Shown here: piece by piece, positions 6,752 to 9,466 of the stretch
Numbering within the stretch: position 1 is the stretch's first letter
Layout: the number at the start of each line of letters is the position of its first letter
Source of the DNA: an uncultured Trueperaceae bacterium
GTDB lineage: Bacteria; Deinococcota; Deinococci; Deinococcales; Trueperaceae
NCBI GenBank assembly: GCA_937911855.1
Contig: CALDPK010000210.1
Location: 1-9,466, forward strand
Direction: 5' to 3'
Length of the DNA stretch: 9,466 nt
The notes under the pieces: model-generated
The model's input: only the letters and a program-made list of their open reading frames with translations
The model's database searches: none
Told to the model about the DNA's origin: nothing
Position numbers and translations under genes: made by a program

Positions 6752-7914
6752 GCCGCCTGCTCAGACGCCTGCAGGCGCTGCGCGGCCAGGCCGCTCCCGC
6801 TGCGCCTGCGCCGGCGCGGCCTGCTTCAGACAGCGCCCTCGAGCAGAACGCGGCTGACCTGGAAGCCAGGCTGGTCGAGACGAAAGATGGCATCCACTTC
6901 GTGAAAGATGTGAACCTGCCGGCAGAAGCCCGCTATGGACGGGCAAAACCCGCGTTGCCGGCCCTGCACCCGCTGCTTCTTCGGCATACTGGTGCGGAAC
7001 CGGGCGGCCGGGTGCTCTACCTGGACTCCGAGACGACAGGCCTCAGCGGCGGCACGGGCACGCTCGCATTCCTGATCGGCATCGGCGTTCATTCGGAGAC
7101 CGGTTTCAAGGTGAGGCAGCTCATGCTGCCGGGGCCGCAACATGAACGCGCTCAGCTGCAGGCCGTGGCTGAGCTGACCCGGGGTGCCTCGGCGGTGGTG
7201 ACTTACAACGGCGGCAGTTTCGACCTGCCGCTGCTGCGCAGCCGCTTCGCCCTGAACGGGCTGGCTGACCCGCTGTACGGCGTGCCGCACCTGGACCTGC
7301 TCACGCTCGCGCGCAGGCTGTGGCGCAGCACACTGCCGGACTGCAGCCTCGGCACCGTGGAGCGGCACATCCTGGGCGTCAGCCGCGACCTGGATGACGT
7401 ACCGGGCTTCGAAGTGCCGGCCCGTTACCTGGCCTGGCTCAGGACGAAAGACGCGGGTCAGCTGCGTGGGGTGCTGGGGCACAACTCGAACGACATCGTC
7501 GCGCTGTCCGCGCTGCGCTGGCATGTCGAGCAGCTGCTGTCGGATGCGGGCTCGGCCGCCGCAGTGGAACAGCAGGGCCTGGGCCTGTGGCTGGAGCGGC
7601 TCGGCGAAGTCGATCAGGCCCTGAGCTGGCTCATGCACGCTGCAGGCTCGAGGCCGGAAGCTGCCTGGCAGGCGTCGCTGCTGCTCAAGAAACTGGGCCG
7701 TTACGGCGAGGCAGTACCGCTGTGGCTGGAACTGGGTGAGCAGGGCAACAGTGAAGCGTGGGTGGAACTGGCCAAGGTGCAGGAGCACCGGCAGCGAGAC
7801 TACGTCGCAGCGCTTGAATCCGTGGCGTGCGCGGAAGCGTGCATTGACGCTGACGCAAATGCGCTCACGCAGCGGCGCGAGCGCCTGGAGCGGCGCCTCA
7901 ACCGGCAGGCCTGA
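6748..7914 (+). CDS. mrfB: MrfB/YprB-type DEDD exonuclease with C-terminal TPR-like region
   Basis: The 388-residue product has the RNase H-like fold signature of YprB/MrfB exonucleases. Exo I is LDSETTG (D93, E95), Exo II is TYNGGSFDLPLL (N154, D159), and Exo III is HNSNDIVALSAL (H245, D249), so all four acidic catalytic residues are present. Between them lie HLDLLTLARRLW and CSLGTVERHILG, typical of this subfamily. Residues from about 275 on are helical and TPR-like (GLWLERLGEVDQALSWL, LLKKLGRYGEAVPLW). The N-terminal 35 residues are Ala/Pro-rich. In B. subtilis MrfB works with MrfA in processing mitomycin C-damaged DNA. ATG at 6748 is chosen because it overlaps the helicase stop (ATGA) and GGGGA ends seven bases upstream. 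An in-frame start at 6667 would lie inside the conserved helicase end. It converges on the beta-helix gene with 34 bp between stops. Confidence 0.9.
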   Translation: MSRLLRRLQALRGQAAPAAPAPARPASDSALEQNAADLEARLVETKDGIHFVKDVNLPAEARYGRAKPALPALHPLLLRHTGAEPGGRVLYLDSETTGLSGGTGTLAFLIGIGVHSETGFKVRQLMLPGPQHERAQLQAVAELTRGASAVVTYNGGSFDLPLLRSRFALNGLADPLYGVPHLDLLTLARRLWRSTLPDCSLGTVERHILGVSRDLDDVPGFEVPARYLAWLRTKDAGQLRGVLGHNSNDIVALSALRWHVEQLLSDAGSAAAVEQQGLGLWLERLGEVDQALSWLMHAAGSRPEAAWQASLLLKKLGRYGEAVPLWLELGEQGNSEAWVELAKVQEHRQRDYVAALESVACAEACIDADANALTQRRERLERRLNRQA

Positions 7915-7922
7915 ATGACCTG

Positions 7923-7944
7923 CCCGCCGCCTGAGGCGCACGGG
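7923..7944. terminator. Possible hairpin between converging genes
   Basis: In the 34-bp gap between the stop of mrfB and the stop of the beta-helix gene, CCCG (7923-7926) pairs with CGGG (7941-7944), and inner CGCC (7928-7931) pairs with GGCG (7935-7938) around TGA. The stem is 8 bp with a small internal loop and lacks a T-run on either strand. Its position suits bidirectional termination, but the structure is weak. Confidence 0.3.
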
Positions 7945-7948
7945 ACCG

Positions 7949-9466
7949 TCAGTTGCGGAGTTCGACTGCCCCGATGGTGCAGTGGTCTCCCTGAGGCCGG
8001 GATACGCTCATCTGGTCGTACCTGATCTGCTGACCGAGTGTGTCCTGACACTGGCCGGCGTGTCCGTTGTTCACGGCATAACTGTTATTCAGCGGCAGCA
8101 TCGTCCGGGTAGGTCCACCGTTGTCCGCCAGCGGGGTGAGCCGGGCCGGGAGCGAATGACCATCGGTTGCTGTCGTGCTGAAATTTGAGTTGGCAAGGCT
8201 GCCGATGAGGTTGTAACCGTGCGAGGTCGCCGTCCCGTTATGGACGTGAATGTCGACACCCAGGTCATCCTCTGCCTGCGTGTTTTCGGCGACGATGGTT
8301 CCGGTAATGTGCAGCTCCCCGGTCACATACAGGCCAGCTCCGCCCACAATCTGGGTCGGGTGGTTACGTTCAACCATGTTTTCCACGATGGTTGAGTAGC
8401 TGATACGCGCCAGGGAAGCAGTTGACATCATGACGCCGCCTCCGCGCATGGCCGTGTTGTCGGTGATTGTGCTGCTCACGATGGACAGGTGAGTGTTGCT
8501 GAAGATGCCGCCGCCGTTCAGCCGGCCCCGGTTGCCGCTCACTGTGCTGCGCGACAGCGTCAGGCCACCGGCCGTTGAATGGATGCCAGCGCCAGTGGTT
8601 GCTGAATTGTCGCTGATGGTTGAATCGAAGATGTTCACGCTGAGCGATGAATGGACACCACCGCCTGCAGTGAGCACCGTTGTCCCCCCGATCTCATGCG
8701 GGGTGGTGTTGCCGGTGATCGTGCTGTCCTGAATCGTCAGGAAGCCATCCTGGCTGTTGAAGATGCCGGCGCCGTTACCTATGTCGCCCGTGACCGGCAG
8801 GGCCGGGTTCAGCTGGTTCCGCTCGATGGTCGTGTCGGTGATGCGCAGGTTCGCTACGGTCTTGTAGATGCCCCCACCGGTGACTGCCACGTTGTCCGCG
8901 ATTACGGAGTCTTCGATGCTCGCGTCGCCGGCAGTGATCGCCAGGCCGCCGCCAAGCCGCGCACTGTTACCGCTGATGGTGGTCGCGGCAATCCTCAGTA
9001 CGCCGAGGCTGCGGATACCGCCACCCTGCATGTCCTGACCGCCGGCGTTCTCCGCCCGGTTAGCGGTTATCTCACTGCCGCTTATCGTCAGCCTGGCGTC
9101 CACGTTGCTGTAGATGCCGCCACCGCTCAGGCCGGCTGAGTTATCTGTCACCACGCTGTTGCTGATCTCGAGCTCGGAGCCGGTCCAGATGCCTGCACCC
9201 AGTCCGGCTGAGTTGCCGCTGATCAAGGTCCGGGTCACTACAGCGGGAGGTGACGCCACCTCCAGGTGGATGCCCCCGCCACGGACAGCAGCGTCGTTGC
9301 CTGATACCTGGCTGTCGCCGCTGAGCTGAAGTGGACCGTTAGTGCTGATTCCACCGCCTGATTCAGCACTGTTGCCGGCGACGGTGCTGCCGCTCAGCTC
9401 TACGGATCCGACTGTGCTGCGGATGCCACCGCCGGAGGCACCGCTCGTGTTGCCGCTTATTTCCGA
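7949..9466 (-). CDS. Right-handed beta-helix repeat protein with choice-of-anchor Q C-terminus (N-terminus outside window)
   Basis: The frame is open from the right edge to TGA at 7951-7949, giving 505 visible residues. About 15 coils of roughly 24-36 residues repeat the pattern S-T-I-x-x-N-x-A-x-x-G-G-G-I followed by a short strand such as L-x-I-S. This pattern is typical of pectate-lyase-like parallel beta-helices and of polymorphic outer membrane proteins. The C-terminus has ADNGGPTRTMLPLNNSYAV and RPQGDHCTIGAVE (7999-7961), the signature of the choice-of-anchor Q family; two Cys in this region may form a disulfide. Such proteins are usually exported or cell-surface, with roles in adhesion or polysaccharide interaction. 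No catalytic residues can be assigned. GTG at 9259 is not the real start, because three more coils are encoded upstream without a stop. The signal peptide expected in this family would be outside the window. Confidence 0.87.
   Translation of the reverse strand, partial: SEISGNTSGASGGGIRSTVGSVELSGSTVAGNSAESGGGISTNGPLQLSGDSQVSGNDAAVRGGGIHLEVASPPAVVTRTLISGNSAGLGAGIWTGSELEISNSVVTDNSAGLSGGGIYSNVDARLTISGSEITANRAENAGGQDMQGGGIRSLGVLRIAATTISGNSARLGGGLAITAGDASIEDSVIADNVAVTGGGIYKTVANLRITDTTIERNQLNPALPVTGDIGNGAGIFNSQDGFLTIQDSTITGNTTPHEIGGTTVLTAGGGVHSSLSVNIFDSTISDNSATTGAGIHSTAGGLTLSRSTVSGNRGRLNGGGIFSNTHLSIVSSTITDNTAMRGGGVMMSTASLARISYSTIVENMVERNHPTQIVGGAGLYVTGELHITGTIVAENTQAEDDLGVDIHVHNGTATSHGYNLIGSLANSNFSTTATDGHSLPARLTPLADNGGPTRTMLPLNNSYAVNNGHAGQCQDTLGQQIRYDQMSVSRPQGDHCTIGAVELRN
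8218..9466 (-). repeat. Degenerate beta-helix coil repeats in the coding sequence
   Basis: Roughly 72-105-bp units encode successive coils, most easily recognised by the recurring GGCGGTGGCATC-like stretch for G-G-G-I and by GGCAAC for G-N. Units are diverged in DNA, so this is an old protein repeat and not a recent tandem duplication. Four coils carry longer loops: after ANRAEN, ERNQLNPALP, TGNTTPHEI and VENMVERNHP. Confidence 0.75.

Noticed and set aside
6826..7941. 371-codon minus-strand open frame opposite mrfB
   Set aside because: It mirrors the exonuclease gene, whose catalytic motifs are intact. Composition is Q/A/R-rich without recognisable motifs.
8493..8732. Plus-strand open frames within the beta-helix gene
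   Set aside because: They are reverse shadows of the repeat coding region with proline/valine-rich low-complexity translations.
9257..9259. GTG as the start of the beta-helix gene
   Set aside because: The same frame stays open to the right edge and encodes three more matching coils upstream, so the gene begins outside the window.
8218..9466. CRISPR or recent tandem DNA repeat
   Set aside because: The repeat units vary in length and sequence and keep only a protein pattern; there are no identical repeats with unique spacers.

Overview
The window is a high-GC bacterial chromosome segment packed with protein genes. I saw no RNA genes, insertion sequences or CRISPR. Start codons are mixed (TTG, GTG, ATG) and gaps are short. 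The gene set (SulP transporter, YprA/YprB-type repair pair, choice-of-anchor Q beta-helix protein, plus a TANNNT box placed as in leaderless Deinococcus transcripts) would fit Deinococcota such as a Trueperaceae-like lineage. That assignment is a weak inference.

Left part (1-2488, + strand): the 3' end of an IclR-family regulator, then, after a 96-bp gap holding two inverted repeats, a SulP-family anion transporter with a C-terminal STAS domain. It meets a minus-strand gene tail to tail with only 2 bp between the stop codons.

Middle (2491-4249): a secreted metallophosphatase/5'-nucleotidase-like protein on the minus strand, divergent from a small GNAT-like protein (COG2388 type) on the plus strand. 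The 91-bp spacer holds a palindrome and regulatory candidates for both genes.

Core of interest (3932-7914, + strand): the small GNAT gene, a YprA/MrfA-type DEAD/DEAH helicase and a YprB/MrfB-type DEDD exonuclease lie head to tail. The helicase and exonuclease genes overlap by ATGA. In Bacillus subtilis, MrfA and MrfB form a repair route for mitomycin C lesions that does not depend on UvrABC. Here the helicase carries an apparently intact HNH nuclease module just before its C-terminal MZB zinc domain. The system may therefore join helicase, endonuclease and exonuclease in one operon, with the HNH possibly supplying an incision step. This is the main candidate for an unusual system. The helicase start also has a three-codon mini-ORF and a hairpin that could hide a ribosome binding site.

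Right part (7949-9466, - strand): the C-terminal part of a large repetitive right-handed beta-helix surface or secreted protein ending in a choice-of-anchor Q motif. It is open through the right edge, so its N-terminus is outside the window.
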